Part shown: in pieces, positions 7,149 to 13,124 of the stretch
Position numbering within the stretch: the first letter of the stretch is position 1
Layout of the letters: every line of letters begins with the position of its first letter
IMG/VR virus record: IMGVR_UViG_3300044765_000197
Coordinates: 1-26,122 of that record
Direction: 5' to 3' (one strand)
Length of the DNA stretch: 26,122 nt
DNA from: a virus
Notes under the pieces: model-generated
The model's database searches: none
Seen by the model: only the letters and a program-made list of their open reading frames with translations
Told to the model about the DNA's origin: nothing
Translations under genes and position numbers: made by a program

Positions 7149-7407
7149 GTCCTTCGACCGGCTCCGGGGAGCCCTCACCCGTCATGAGCCACACGCGATC
7201 GACGCGCGTGCGCAGGACGATTCGGTTGATCGTCGCAACGTAGTCCCGCGGCTTCTTGCCCGCCTCCCAGTTCGTCCAGGACGACGGCGGAAGACCGCAC
7301 TCCACGGCAGCCTCCTTGACGTTCCAACCCATGCGCCACCGGATGAGAGCAAGGCGTGCTCCGAAGGTGTCGACGCTGGGGACCCAGCTTGTCATTGGTG
7401 CGCTCAT
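7132..7407 (-). CDS. Phage repressor, XRE-type HTH, ending inside the tRNA
   Basis: A 91-residue protein with a Cro/CI-type HTH at residues ~12-65 (FGARLALIRWRMGWNVKEAA, ECGLPPSSWTNWEAGKK), the expected immunity repressor. The ATG at 7407 is preceded after seven bases by TATCGT (7420 to 7415), with TTGCGC as -35 at 18-base spacing, so the mRNA looks leaderless; an in-frame ATG at 7395 is an alternative. Its final codons (SSV-stop) and TAA stop (7134 to 7132) are antisense to the anticodon arm of the host tRNA-Val. In the non-integrated phage the gene must therefore end differently. This matches repressors of integration-dependent immunity systems such as mycobacteriophage BPs, where attP lies in the repressor 3' end and the viral form has a longer, unstable C-terminus. 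The viral form is not visible here. Confidence 0.85.
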   Translation of the reverse strand: MSAPMTSWVPSVDTFGARLALIRWRMGWNVKEAAVECGLPPSSWTNWEAGKKPRDYVATINRIVLRTRVDRVWLMTGEGSPEPVEGPASSV

Positions 7408-7414
7408 GCGTCAC

Positions 7415-7444
7415 ACGATAGGACATTCCGCGCATCTCGCGCAA
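7415..7444 (-). promoter_or_regulatory. Repressor promoter (leaderless)
   Basis: On the minus strand, -35 TTGCGC (7444 to 7439), an 18-base spacer and -10 TATCGT (7420 to 7415), followed by seven bases and the ATG of the repressor. Transcription would start at or next to the ATG. Confidence 0.5.
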
Positions 7445-7472
7445 GCACCCATAAATCGCGCATGATTCGACT

Positions 7473-7491
7473 AGTGGTGTTTGACACCACT
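7473..7491. promoter_or_regulatory. Palindromic operator overlapping the -35 box of the rightward promoter
   Basis: A perfect 8-bp inverted repeat, AGTGGTGT-TTG-ACACCACT. Bases 7481-7486 read TTGACA, a consensus -35 box; the best -10 is TTCACT (7505-7510) at 18-base spacing, seven bases before the ATG at 7518. A repressor bound here would block the rightward promoter. CGCGCAT recurs at 7429-7435, 7457-7463 and 7494-7500 and may mark further sites. Confidence 0.65.
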
Positions 7492-7517
7492 TGCGCGCAT
7501 ATGCTTCACTCTGGGGC

Positions 7518-7715
7518 ATGACGCAGGAACTGGTGCTTATCACCACTTCGGATCTGGCCCGGGCTCTGGGCGTCGACGTATCGACAGTTCGACGGTGGGT
7601 GTCGAGCTCGAAGATCACGCCCAGCCTGACCACGCCGGGCGGACACCACCGGTTCGATCTGTCGCAAGTGCGCGAGCAACTGCGCGCGCTCGCCGAAGGC
7701 GGTGAGCAGCAGTGA
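7518..7715 (+). CDS. MerR/excisionase-type HTH protein
   Basis: A 65-residue protein that is almost entirely one winged HTH of the MerR/BldC type (TTSDLARALGVDVSTVRRW, then GGHHRFDLSQV wing). Divergent from the repressor, it is the first rightward early gene, so it could be the Cro-equivalent or the excisionase/recombination directionality factor. Sequence alone does not separate these. I choose ATG 7518 rather than the upstream TTG at 7491, which lies inside the operator; the -10 box seven bases upstream predicts a leaderless message. Its TGA overlaps the GTG of the next gene. Confidence 0.8.
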   Translation: MTQELVLITTSDLARALGVDVSTVRRWVSSSKITPSLTTPGGHHRFDLSQVREQLRALAEGGEQQ

Positions 7716-7930
7716 CTGGCGACGTGCTCAGCTTCGTCGTGGCCGTCGTCGCGCTGGGTCTGGCCATCACGAGCTTCGTCGTCTCCCGCCGAAATGAGCG
7801 GCGCGAGCGGCTCCACCGCCAGTGGATGGCTAGTCAGCTGGCGAGGAGCTCGGCTCTGCGCCAGCAACTACACGAGGCGGCCGCGGAACGCGAACGACGC
7901 GCTTCGTCTCGAACGGAGCAGTCACGATGA
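7712..7930 (+). CDS. Small membrane protein
   Basis: A 72-residue protein starting at GTG 7712, overlapping the previous TGA (GTGA). Residues ~5-25 form one hydrophobic helix (LSFVVAVVALGLAITSFVV), followed by an Arg/Glu-rich cytoplasmic helix (RRNERRERLHRQW) probably forming a coiled coil. No family recognised. The last 101 bases overlap the 3' end of the convergent minus-strand gene, so the C-terminus is constrained by both frames or one gene is shorter than drawn. Confidence 0.55.
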   Translation: MTGDVLSFVVAVVALGLAITSFVVSRRNERRERLHRQWMASQLARSSALRQQLHEAAAERERRASSRTEQSR

Positions 7931-8354
7931 TCGTGACGCTGCCAGGCAAGTCGTCGCCGTTCGGCTTGATGGAGATGCTTCCCACGTCCTCGCCGGGTTC
8001 CGCGATCCCGAATGTGTTGTCACGTGCCGCCCAGTTCATGAGGCCGCCGCGGTCCAACCGGAAATGGCACTTCACGTCGCCGGTGAACCACAGCCGGTAC
8101 CAGTGCTCCTGTCCGATGAAGGCGTCGTACTCGAGCTCGAACGAGATGGAACGCTGCCTGCGATCCTCTTCCGCTGCCTCCCGGTCTTCCTCGATCAGTG
8201 CGCGATCCTCTTCGCGGAGCCTCTGTGCCTCGGCCCGGTCCCGCTCGCGCTCTACGACACGGCGGCGCTCCACGCGCCAGGTGTGCACCAGCGCCAGGCC
8301 GGCAATGACCGCAGCGCTCAGCGCGATCCAGTTCTCCGCAAGCCACTTCCACAC
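7830..8354 (-). CDS. Membrane-anchored coiled-coil protein, candidate lysogenic-conversion gene
   Basis: A 174-residue protein: an N-terminal membrane helix (ENWIALSAAVIAGLALVHTW, residues ~7-26), a highly charged helix (about residues 28-68, RVVERERDRAEAQRLREED) and a C-terminal domain rich in aromatic and beta-prone residues (~70-155). The GTG start at 8354 follows a stop codon directly in frame and has a GGAAAGGG-like ribosome binding site upstream. The plus-strand frames opposite are Ser/Arg-rich shadows. It is the only leftward gene besides the repressor, so it could be expressed in the lysogen and serve in exclusion or host conversion; this is inferred from orientation only. Confidence 0.65.
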   Translation of the reverse strand: MWKWLAENWIALSAAVIAGLALVHTWRVERRRVVERERDRAEAQRLREEDRALIEEDREAAEEDRRQRSISFELEYDAFIGQEHWYRLWFTGDVKCHFRLDRGGLMNWAARDNTFGIAEPGEDVGSISIKPNGDDLPGSVTIIVTAPFETKRVVRVPRPPRVVAGAEPSSSPAD

Positions 8355-8453
8355 CTACGGCACCACCCTTTCCTCGTCCCTCGCGACGATCGTAGAGGTC
8401 AGCGGTCCTCTCACGCTTCCCGAGACCACCGGCATCCTCCACGGCGCCGGTGA

Positions 8454-8492
8454 GAGCGCCGGGGGCGTCCCCCCCATGCGGCCCCGGCGCTC
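8454..8492. terminator. Inverted repeat, possible terminator or RNA structure
   Basis: A perfect 11-bp inverted repeat, GAGCGCCGGGG at 8454-8464 and CCCCGGCGCTC at 8482-8492, with a further G/C-run pairing inside the loop. It sits in the 160-base gap between the leftward membrane gene and the long rightward operon. There is no U-tract. Confidence 0.4.
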
Positions 8493-8514
8493 AGTTTCAC
8501 GACGGGATCTCCTC

Positions 8515-8637
8515 ATGACTCCGTGGGAGGTCGCGATCTCCGTGGTCGTCACCGCATACGGCGTCGCGATCGCATCCCTCGGCCTCGTCGTCGGCCTCCA
8601 CCTCCGCCGCGCTCGCCGCGGTGCGGACGAGCCGTGA
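8515..8637 (+). CDS. Tiny membrane protein
   Basis: A 40-residue protein with a single membrane helix (VAISVVVTAYGVAIASLGLVVGLHL) and a basic tail (RRARRG). An in-frame ATG at 8476 lies within the preceding hairpin, so I favour 8515. The TGA overlaps the GTG of the following gene. Function unknown; first gene of the long overlapping operon. Confidence 0.55.
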   Translation: MTPWEVAISVVVTAYGVAIASLGLVVGLHLRRARRGADEP

Positions 8638-8885
8638 GCGAGCAGTCCGGGGCGCCAAGCCCCGCATACGACGACCTCGGAGGCATGCACGCCCCCACCG
8701 GACGCCGTCGCCGGTCCTACCGGTACCCCTCCCGGACGATCGACCCCAACCCGGGGAAGGTCTGCCAGAACCACATCTTCGACCCACAGTCCGGCTGGTG
8801 CAGCTGCGGCACCCGCGACGACGGCCAGCTCGCCCCCGGATCCCCGGCTGAACGCGAAGCAGCAGCCCGCAAGCTCACTCCCTGA
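8634..8885 (+). CDS. Small hypothetical protein with Cys/His cluster
   Basis: An 83-residue hydrophilic protein starting at GTG 8634 (GTGA overlap). An N-terminal basic patch (GRRRRSYRY) is followed by a cluster C-x2-H ... C-x-C (VCQNHIF, WCSCG), which could bind zinc. No named family recognised. Confidence 0.6.
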   Translation: MSEQSGAPSPAYDDLGGMHAPTGRRRRSYRYPSRTIDPNPGKVCQNHIFDPQSGWCSCGTRDDGQLAPGSPAEREAAARKLTP

Positions 8886-8900
8886 CCACGAGGAACCACC

Positions 8901-9089
8901 ATGGACCTTCCCCGCCCCGTCCACCGCTCCGAGCTCCGCCCCCGCTTCACCGACGTGATCGCCGTAGGAGCCGTTCTGAGCGTCCCGTTCGTCCTCGCCG
9001 TACTCCCGGTGCCTGCCGCCGTCGTTGTGGCGCTCAGCGTGGCCGTGGCGTGCACCGTGGCCTACTTCCGGCTTGGGCGTCGCGGCTGA
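8901..9089 (+). CDS. Small membrane protein
   Basis: A 62-residue protein with a soluble N-terminus and two closely spaced hydrophobic stretches (VIAVGAVLSVPFVLAVL and AAVVVALSVAVACTVAYF), probably a hairpin of two membrane helices, ending in a basic tail. A GAGGAA ribosome binding site lies six bases before the ATG. The TGA overlaps the next ATG (TGATG). Confidence 0.65.
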   Translation: MDLPRPVHRSELRPRFTDVIAVGAVLSVPFVLAVLPVPAAVVVALSVAVACTVAYFRLGRRG

Positions 9090-9814
9090 TGGGAACCATC
9101 TGCCCCCCGGACCACGCCCACGCGTCGACCGACAAGCTGACCTGCTACGCCGCGCACGGCTGCCGCTGCGACGAGTGCGGCGAGTTGTCCCGCGCGTACG
9201 GCTACTGGCGTGACCACATGAACGCCTCCGGCCACGAGCTCACGATCTCCTCCCTCGGCACACAGCGCCGCATCCAGGCGCTCATGTGCCTCGGCTGGTC
9301 CATGCACCAGATCGCGCTGCGCCTCGACGACCGCCGCGGCAACATCCGCCGGCTCCTCCTCACCGACACGATCACCCGCAAGCTCGCCAAGCGCGTCGCC
9401 GCGGTCTACGACGAGATGTGCATGACCCGCCCCGAGGGCACCACCCGGGCGGAGCACGCCTCCATCGCCCGGATCCGCATCTTCGCCCGCCGCAACGGGT
9501 GGGTGCCGCCGCTCGCCTGGGACGACATCGACAACGACGAGCGCCCCGCACTCGTCGAGCACGTCGCCTACGCCACCCAGGTCGACACCGTCGCCGTCGA
9601 CCTCGCCCTCACCGGCAACCGCACCGTCCGCCTCACCCCCGCCGAGCGCCGCGTCTGCGTCCGCCAGCTGCACTCCCGCCGCTGGTCCGACAAGGCGATC
9701 GCCACCCTCATCGGCTGCAACGAGAAGACCGTCACCCGGATCCGCGAGGAGCTCCACCTCGACCCCTGGAACGACGCCGAGCAGCTCACCACGCGAGCGG
9801 ACGTCGCCGCATGA
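9089..9814 (+). CDS. Double helix-turn-helix regulatory protein
   Basis: A 241-residue protein beginning with a cysteine motif (TCYAAHGCRCDECGELSRAY, residues ~18-37), a module I associate with actinophage regulatory proteins. A first HTH follows around residues 60-90 (LGWSMHQIALRLDDRRGNIRRL) and a second near the C-terminus (WSDKAIATLIGCNEKTVTRI, ~205-225). Both resemble sigma-factor region 4/Trp-repressor-type HTHs. It probably controls phage transcription, but which promoters is unknown. Its ATG overlaps the upstream stop and its TGA overlaps the next ATG. Confidence 0.75.
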   Translation: MGTICPPDHAHASTDKLTCYAAHGCRCDECGELSRAYGYWRDHMNASGHELTISSLGTQRRIQALMCLGWSMHQIALRLDDRRGNIRRLLLTDTITRKLAKRVAAVYDEMCMTRPEGTTRAEHASIARIRIFARRNGWVPPLAWDDIDNDERPALVEHVAYATQVDTVAVDLALTGNRTVRLTPAERRVCVRQLHSRRWSDKAIATLIGCNEKTVTRIREELHLDPWNDAEQLTTRADVAA

Positions 9815-10038
9815 GCCCTGCACCCGCCATCCGCTGGCTCATCCGTCGCGAGCACATCCGCGCCACCCGCTTCGGCGAACCCCTCGCCAACAGCACCGCC
9901 TGGGCCGTCACCCCTATCACCGGCCGCCACCCGAACCGCCACCGCATCACCGGCCCCACGTTCTTCCCCTCCCGCGCCGCAGCGTTCCGCTACGTCGACC
10001 AGGAGATCCGCCGCACCTACCGAAAGAAGACCCCCTGA
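9811..10038 (+). CDS. Small hypothetical protein
   Basis: A 75-residue basic protein (AIRWLIRREHIRATRFG, C-terminal RRTYRKK). ATG overlaps the upstream TGA (ATGA) and its stop overlaps the next ATG (TGATG). Family not recognised. Confidence 0.6.
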   Translation: MSPAPAIRWLIRREHIRATRFGEPLANSTAWAVTPITGRHPNRHRITGPTFFPSRAAAFRYVDQEIRRTYRKKTP

Positions 10039-10313
10039 TGACCGTCCACGCCCCCAACATCGAAGCAGTCCTCGAACACACACCAGCCTCCGCACCCGCC
10101 CGCCTCGTCCACCTCGCGCTCGCCGCGACCGCCGACGAGAACGGCCACGCCGAGACCACGCTGCACTCCCTCGAGCACATCACCGGCATGCGAGCCGACT
10201 GGGTGGCGTCGATCCTCGGACAGAACGAGCTCGGCACCATCCTCATCCCCGCCGCCGTGTCATTCGCCGACGACGTCGTCAAGGTCGACCTCCTCAAGGC
10301 GGTGCGCTCGTGA
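10038..10313 (+). CDS. Hypothetical protein, winged-helix-like
   Basis: A 91-residue protein whose central part (ARLVHLALAATADENGHAETTLHSLEHITGM) resembles the first half of the winged-helix domain of phage replication initiators, as in the gene two positions downstream. No wing is evident. It might be an accessory replication or regulatory factor. Start-stop overlaps on both sides. Confidence 0.55.
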   Translation: MTVHAPNIEAVLEHTPASAPARLVHLALAATADENGHAETTLHSLEHITGMRADWVASILGQNELGTILIPAAVSFADDVVKVDLLKAVRS

Positions 10314-10654
10314 ACATCCGGCAGGTCGAGGAGTTCCTCCGCAGCAGGGGCGTCAGCGAAGACGAGATCACAGCAGAGCGCGCACGCCTCGACCAGCGCG
10401 CGGCGGCGATCGACGACCTCACCGTCGCCGCGACCGCCGCGACGCAGGCAGAGACCCCTGAGGAGGCGGTCCTGCACGGGCTGGACGTGATCACGATCTA
10501 CCGCGCACAACTGGGCGAGATCTCGCCGACGGGCATGGACTTCGCGCAGCAGGTCGCTGCACGCCTCGCTCACGCCGTCATGACCATCTGGAGTCTGACC
10601 GATCAGATCACCGCTCTGGAGGCCGAGATCGCGCGCCTGAGGCGGGGTCGTTGA
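10310..10654 (+). CDS. Hypothetical helical protein
   Basis: A 114-residue, almost entirely helical protein starting at GTG 10310 (GTGA overlap), ending in a short coiled coil (ITALEAEIARLRRGR). No recognised family. Confidence 0.6.
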   Translation: MNIRQVEEFLRSRGVSEDEITAERARLDQRAAAIDDLTVAATAATQAETPEEAVLHGLDVITIYRAQLGEISPTGMDFAQQVAARLAHAVMTIWSLTDQITALEAEIARLRRGR

Positions 10655-11490
10655 TGGGCGGCGGCGCCGACCGGCCGACCCGGATCCGCAACCAGTACGG
10701 GAAGTTCGCACAGATCCCCGAGGTCCTCGTCCGCGACCCAAAGGTTTCCGACCGCGCCATCCGCATCTATGCCCTCCTGTGGACGTACAGCGGCGAGAAG
10801 GGCCGCAAGGCGTGGCCGTCACGCCGCGAGATGTCAGAGTGCCTCGAGGTGTCCGTCTCGACCATCGACCGGGGCCTCCGCGAGCTCGAGGAGCGCGGCG
10901 CGATCGCCGTCGAATCTGACTACAACGGCGACCGTCAAACGTCCAACATCTACACGATCCTGGTGCTCCCCGACGAGGCCCCGAAGAGCCGGAAAGTTGT
11001 CCACAGGGGCCGCAAATCTGACGCCCCTCGGCTGTCCACAGGGGCCGCAAATTTGACTACCCCGGGGGCCGCAAATCTGACGCACCAGGAACAAGAACCA
11101 CAGGAACAAGAGATCTCTGGTCCAGTCCCTGAGGTCACCACCGGAACCGCTGTGGATAACTCGGACCGGACTGGACGGGCATCATCGGGGGTCACTCCTC
11201 GGGCGCTGTCACGCACTCACGGGCTGCCGCTGCAGCCGGCCGACGTGTTCGCATCCTGCGGCCACCAGCTGCCCGACCATCTCGACGACGCCGGCCTGCA
11301 ACAGCTCGCCGACGAGATCATCGCCAAGGCCAGCAGCCGAGTCCTCGACCCGACCGCGTACGTCATCCGCGCACTCCGGATCCGCGGCCTCAACGACGAC
11401 CTCGCCGACAAGGGCCGGTGGCTCGCCCGCGCCGAGGTCATCGCCGACGAACGAGGCCTCCGCACGCTCGGCGCGGGAGGGATGTTCTGA
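10654..11490 (+). CDS. Winged-helix phage replication initiator (DnaD/GP O-like role)
   Basis: A 278-residue protein. Residues ~15-105 form a winged helix (VSDRAIRIYALLWTYSG, WPSRREMSECLEVSVSTIDRGLRELEERGAI) of the type in phage replisome organisers. A low-complexity linker (EQEPQEQE) follows and a C-terminal helical domain starts near residue 190. The segment encoding the linker carries iteron-like repeats and DnaA boxes, as in lambda O where the origin lies inside the initiator gene. I take ATG 10654, overlapping the previous TGA, over TTG 10651. It probably binds the embedded origin and recruits host helicase; no phage helicase is seen in the window. Confidence 0.75.
   Translation: MGGGADRPTRIRNQYGKFAQIPEVLVRDPKVSDRAIRIYALLWTYSGEKGRKAWPSRREMSECLEVSVSTIDRGLRELEERGAIAVESDYNGDRQTSNIYTILVLPDEAPKSRKVVHRGRKSDAPRLSTGAANLTTPGAANLTHQEQEPQEQEISGPVPEVTTGTAVDNSDRTGRASSGVTPRALSRTHGLPLQPADVFASCGHQLPDHLDDAGLQQLADEIIAKASSRVLDPTAYVIRALRIRGLNDDLADKGRWLARAEVIADERGLRTLGAGGMF
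10996..11159. other. Candidate phage replication origin inside the initiator gene
   Basis: Three copies of GGGGCCGCAAATCTGAC (second copy one base different) lie at 11006-11022, 11041-11057 and 11065-11081. The first two are each preceded by a DnaA-box-like 9-mer, TTGTCCACA at 10997-11005 and CTGTCCACA at 11032-11040; TTGTCCACA is the preferred DnaA box of high-GC actinobacteria. A third box, TTATCCACA, is on the minus strand at 11159 to 11151. Copies 1 and 2 are 35 bases apart and so lie in different codon phases, which shows the repeat is conserved as DNA rather than as protein. Confidence 0.65.
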
Positions 11491-11942
11491 TGCGCACCGC
11501 CATCCCGTCATCGCTCGAAGTCACCGGCCGCGTTCACCCCGACGCCGACACCTGGATCCTGTACTTCGCATGGCCCACGAACCCGCTCCCGATGAACGGC
11601 AGCCGCGGCGGCAACTGGCGTCCCGCCGCCCGCAAACGCGCAGCCATCCGCAACCACGTCTTCCAGATGGCCACCTTCGCCCGCATCCCCGCCCTCGGCC
11701 GGATCCGCGCCCAGGTCACCTGGTGGGTCACGTCGACCGCGAAGACCCGCGACCCCGACAACCTCGCCCTCCTCGAGAAGCCCATGTTCGACGCGCTCGT
11801 CGACGCCGGCATCGTCACCGACGACCGCCCCGACCTCATGGACAAGCCCCGCGCCGTCATCCGCCCCATCGCGGACTCCGCCGGCCTCATCACCGCCCCC
11901 GGCTTCACCCTCACCATCACCCGACTCGGAGACCCCGCATGA
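11490..11942 (+). CDS. RusA-family Holliday junction resolvase
   Basis: A 150-residue protein with RusA hallmarks: a central strand leading to RDPDNLALLEKPMFDALVDAGIVTDD (about residues 90-115), giving the conserved aspartates that bind metal (DPDN and the DD after the helix). RusA dimers cut four-way junctions, here probably resolving phage recombination or replication intermediates. The usual N-terminal PPSxN-like loop appears as PLPMNGSRGG. ATG overlaps the previous stop (TGATG) and its stop overlaps the next ATG. Confidence 0.85.
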   Translation: MRTAIPSSLEVTGRVHPDADTWILYFAWPTNPLPMNGSRGGNWRPAARKRAAIRNHVFQMATFARIPALGRIRAQVTWWVTSTAKTRDPDNLALLEKPMFDALVDAGIVTDDRPDLMDKPRAVIRPIADSAGLITAPGFTLTITRLGDPA

Positions 11943-12394
11943 ACCTCGAGCTCGTCCACTACAGCCGCGAACCGTTCACCCTGAACCGCGCGATCGTCTA
12001 CAACCAGACCGGGTTCGGCAACGGCAAGCCCGACGGCCTCTGGGTCACCACCGATACCCCGGACGGGTGGGCCGACTGGTGCCGCCTCGAGAACTGGAAC
12101 ACCGCCGGCCTCGCCCACCGCACCGCACTCACCCTCACCCCCGGCGCGAACGTCCTCCACCTCGAGACCGTCGAAGCGCTCCGCGCGTTCAACAAGACCT
12201 ACGCCGGCCACCCCGACGCCGGCCCCCTCAGCCGCCATTACATCAACTGGGCCGCCGTCGCCGACATCCTCATCGTCCCCTACCAGTGGCAGGCACGACT
12301 CGACCTCGAGCTGCTCTGGTACTACGGCTGGGACGTCGCCTCCGGCTGCATCTGGAACCTCGACGCCCTCGCGCTCGCCGAGGTGCCCGCATGA
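11939..12394 (+). CDS. Phage protein, possibly ADP-ribosyltransferase-like
   Basis: A 151-residue protein widespread in phages by my recollection. It starts LELVHYSREPF, then RAIVYNQ, KPDGLWVTTD, and ends with a tryptophan-rich DLELLWYYGWDVASGCIWNLDAL segment. An early H-Y-S, a following aromatic strand and a later acidic position recall the ART/Tpt1 fold, but the catalytic residues are not certain and I treat this as a weak structural guess. It lies in the early operon between RusA and the ASCH protein, with 4-base overlaps on both sides. Confidence 0.6.
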   Translation: MNLELVHYSREPFTLNRAIVYNQTGFGNGKPDGLWVTTDTPDGWADWCRLENWNTAGLAHRTALTLTPGANVLHLETVEALRAFNKTYAGHPDAGPLSRHYINWAAVADILIVPYQWQARLDLELLWYYGWDVASGCIWNLDALALAEVPA

Positions 12395-12867
12395 GGATCC
12401 TCACCGTCCGCCAGCCCTGGGCCTGGGCGATCATCCACGGCGGCAAGAACGTCGAGAACCGCACCCGCAACATCGCCGGCACCTACCGCGGCCCCGTCGC
12501 CATCCACGTCGCGACCGCCTGCCCGCTGCTCGACGACGACTGCAAGGTCAGCGACCTCCTCGGCAAGCCCGTTCGCACGATGAAGGACTTCCAGCCCATC
12601 GATGGCGGTCACATCATCGGCGTGGTCGACCTCGTCGACGTGCACCGCGTCATCGAATCCGCCGGCCGTGCTCACTGCGAGATCACTGAGGCTCCGACCG
12701 ACCCAGCCGTATCCGGCGCCTGTTCGATCTGGGCGGAACGCGACGCGCACCACCTGTTGCTCGCGAACCCGCGCACGCTCGCCGAGCCGATCCGGTACCG
12801 CGGCGCTCTCGGCCTCCGCGAGCTCGACGCTGACACCGTCGCCCGCATTGAGGCGGCGATCGCGTGA
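12391..12867 (+). CDS. ASCH-domain protein
   Basis: A 158-residue protein with the ASCH signature at the N-terminus (MRILTVRQPWAWAIIHGGKNVENRTRN), the YRGPVAIHVAT strand and IIGVVDLVDVHRV, then a C-terminal YRGALGLREL strand. ASCH domains have a PUA-like barrel and are thought to bind RNA or modified nucleotides; some hydrolyse N4-acetylcytidine. The exact substrate here is unknown. ATGA overlap upstream, GTGA overlap downstream. Confidence 0.85.
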   Translation: MRILTVRQPWAWAIIHGGKNVENRTRNIAGTYRGPVAIHVATACPLLDDDCKVSDLLGKPVRTMKDFQPIDGGHIIGVVDLVDVHRVIESAGRAHCEITEAPTDPAVSGACSIWAERDAHHLLLANPRTLAEPIRYRGALGLRELDADTVARIEAAIA

Positions 12868-13124
12868 ACGTCGAGAAGGAGATCGCCGAGATCGACCAGA
12901 AGGTCCGCCGGCAGATCAACGCCAGCGCCCGCGAGGCACTGCTCCGCATCGGCGTCGACCCCGACGAGGTCGAGCGTGAGGAAGCCGCTCGCCGTCGCGA
13001 GGAGCTGCTCGCCCCGTACGTCGCCGCCGGCGCCGCACTCCGCATGATCTGCGACGTCGTGGCCGAGACCATCAATGCGGCCGTAGCAGCGTTCGAGCGT
13101 GGCTTCAACGGAGGCGGACGATGA
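12864..13124 (+). CDS. Hypothetical helical protein
   Basis: An 86-residue, Glu/Arg-rich helical protein from GTG 12864 (GTGA). The first half is likely a coiled coil (EKEIAEIDQKVRRQINASAREALL). No recognised family. Overlaps its neighbours by four bases. Confidence 0.6.
   Translation: MNVEKEIAEIDQKVRRQINASAREALLRIGVDPDEVEREEAARRREELLAPYVAAGAALRMICDVVAETINAAVAAFERGFNGGGR

Noticed and set aside
7143-7175. Complete tRNA-Val extending through 7175
   Set aside because: The acceptor stem does not close and the T-stem has a mismatch; only the 5' part is supported.
7927-8514. Plus-strand frame through the leftward membrane gene
   Set aside because: Ser/Arg-rich product antisense to a protein with a clear membrane helix and coiled coil. 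Only the last 40 codons (from 8515) look like a real gene.
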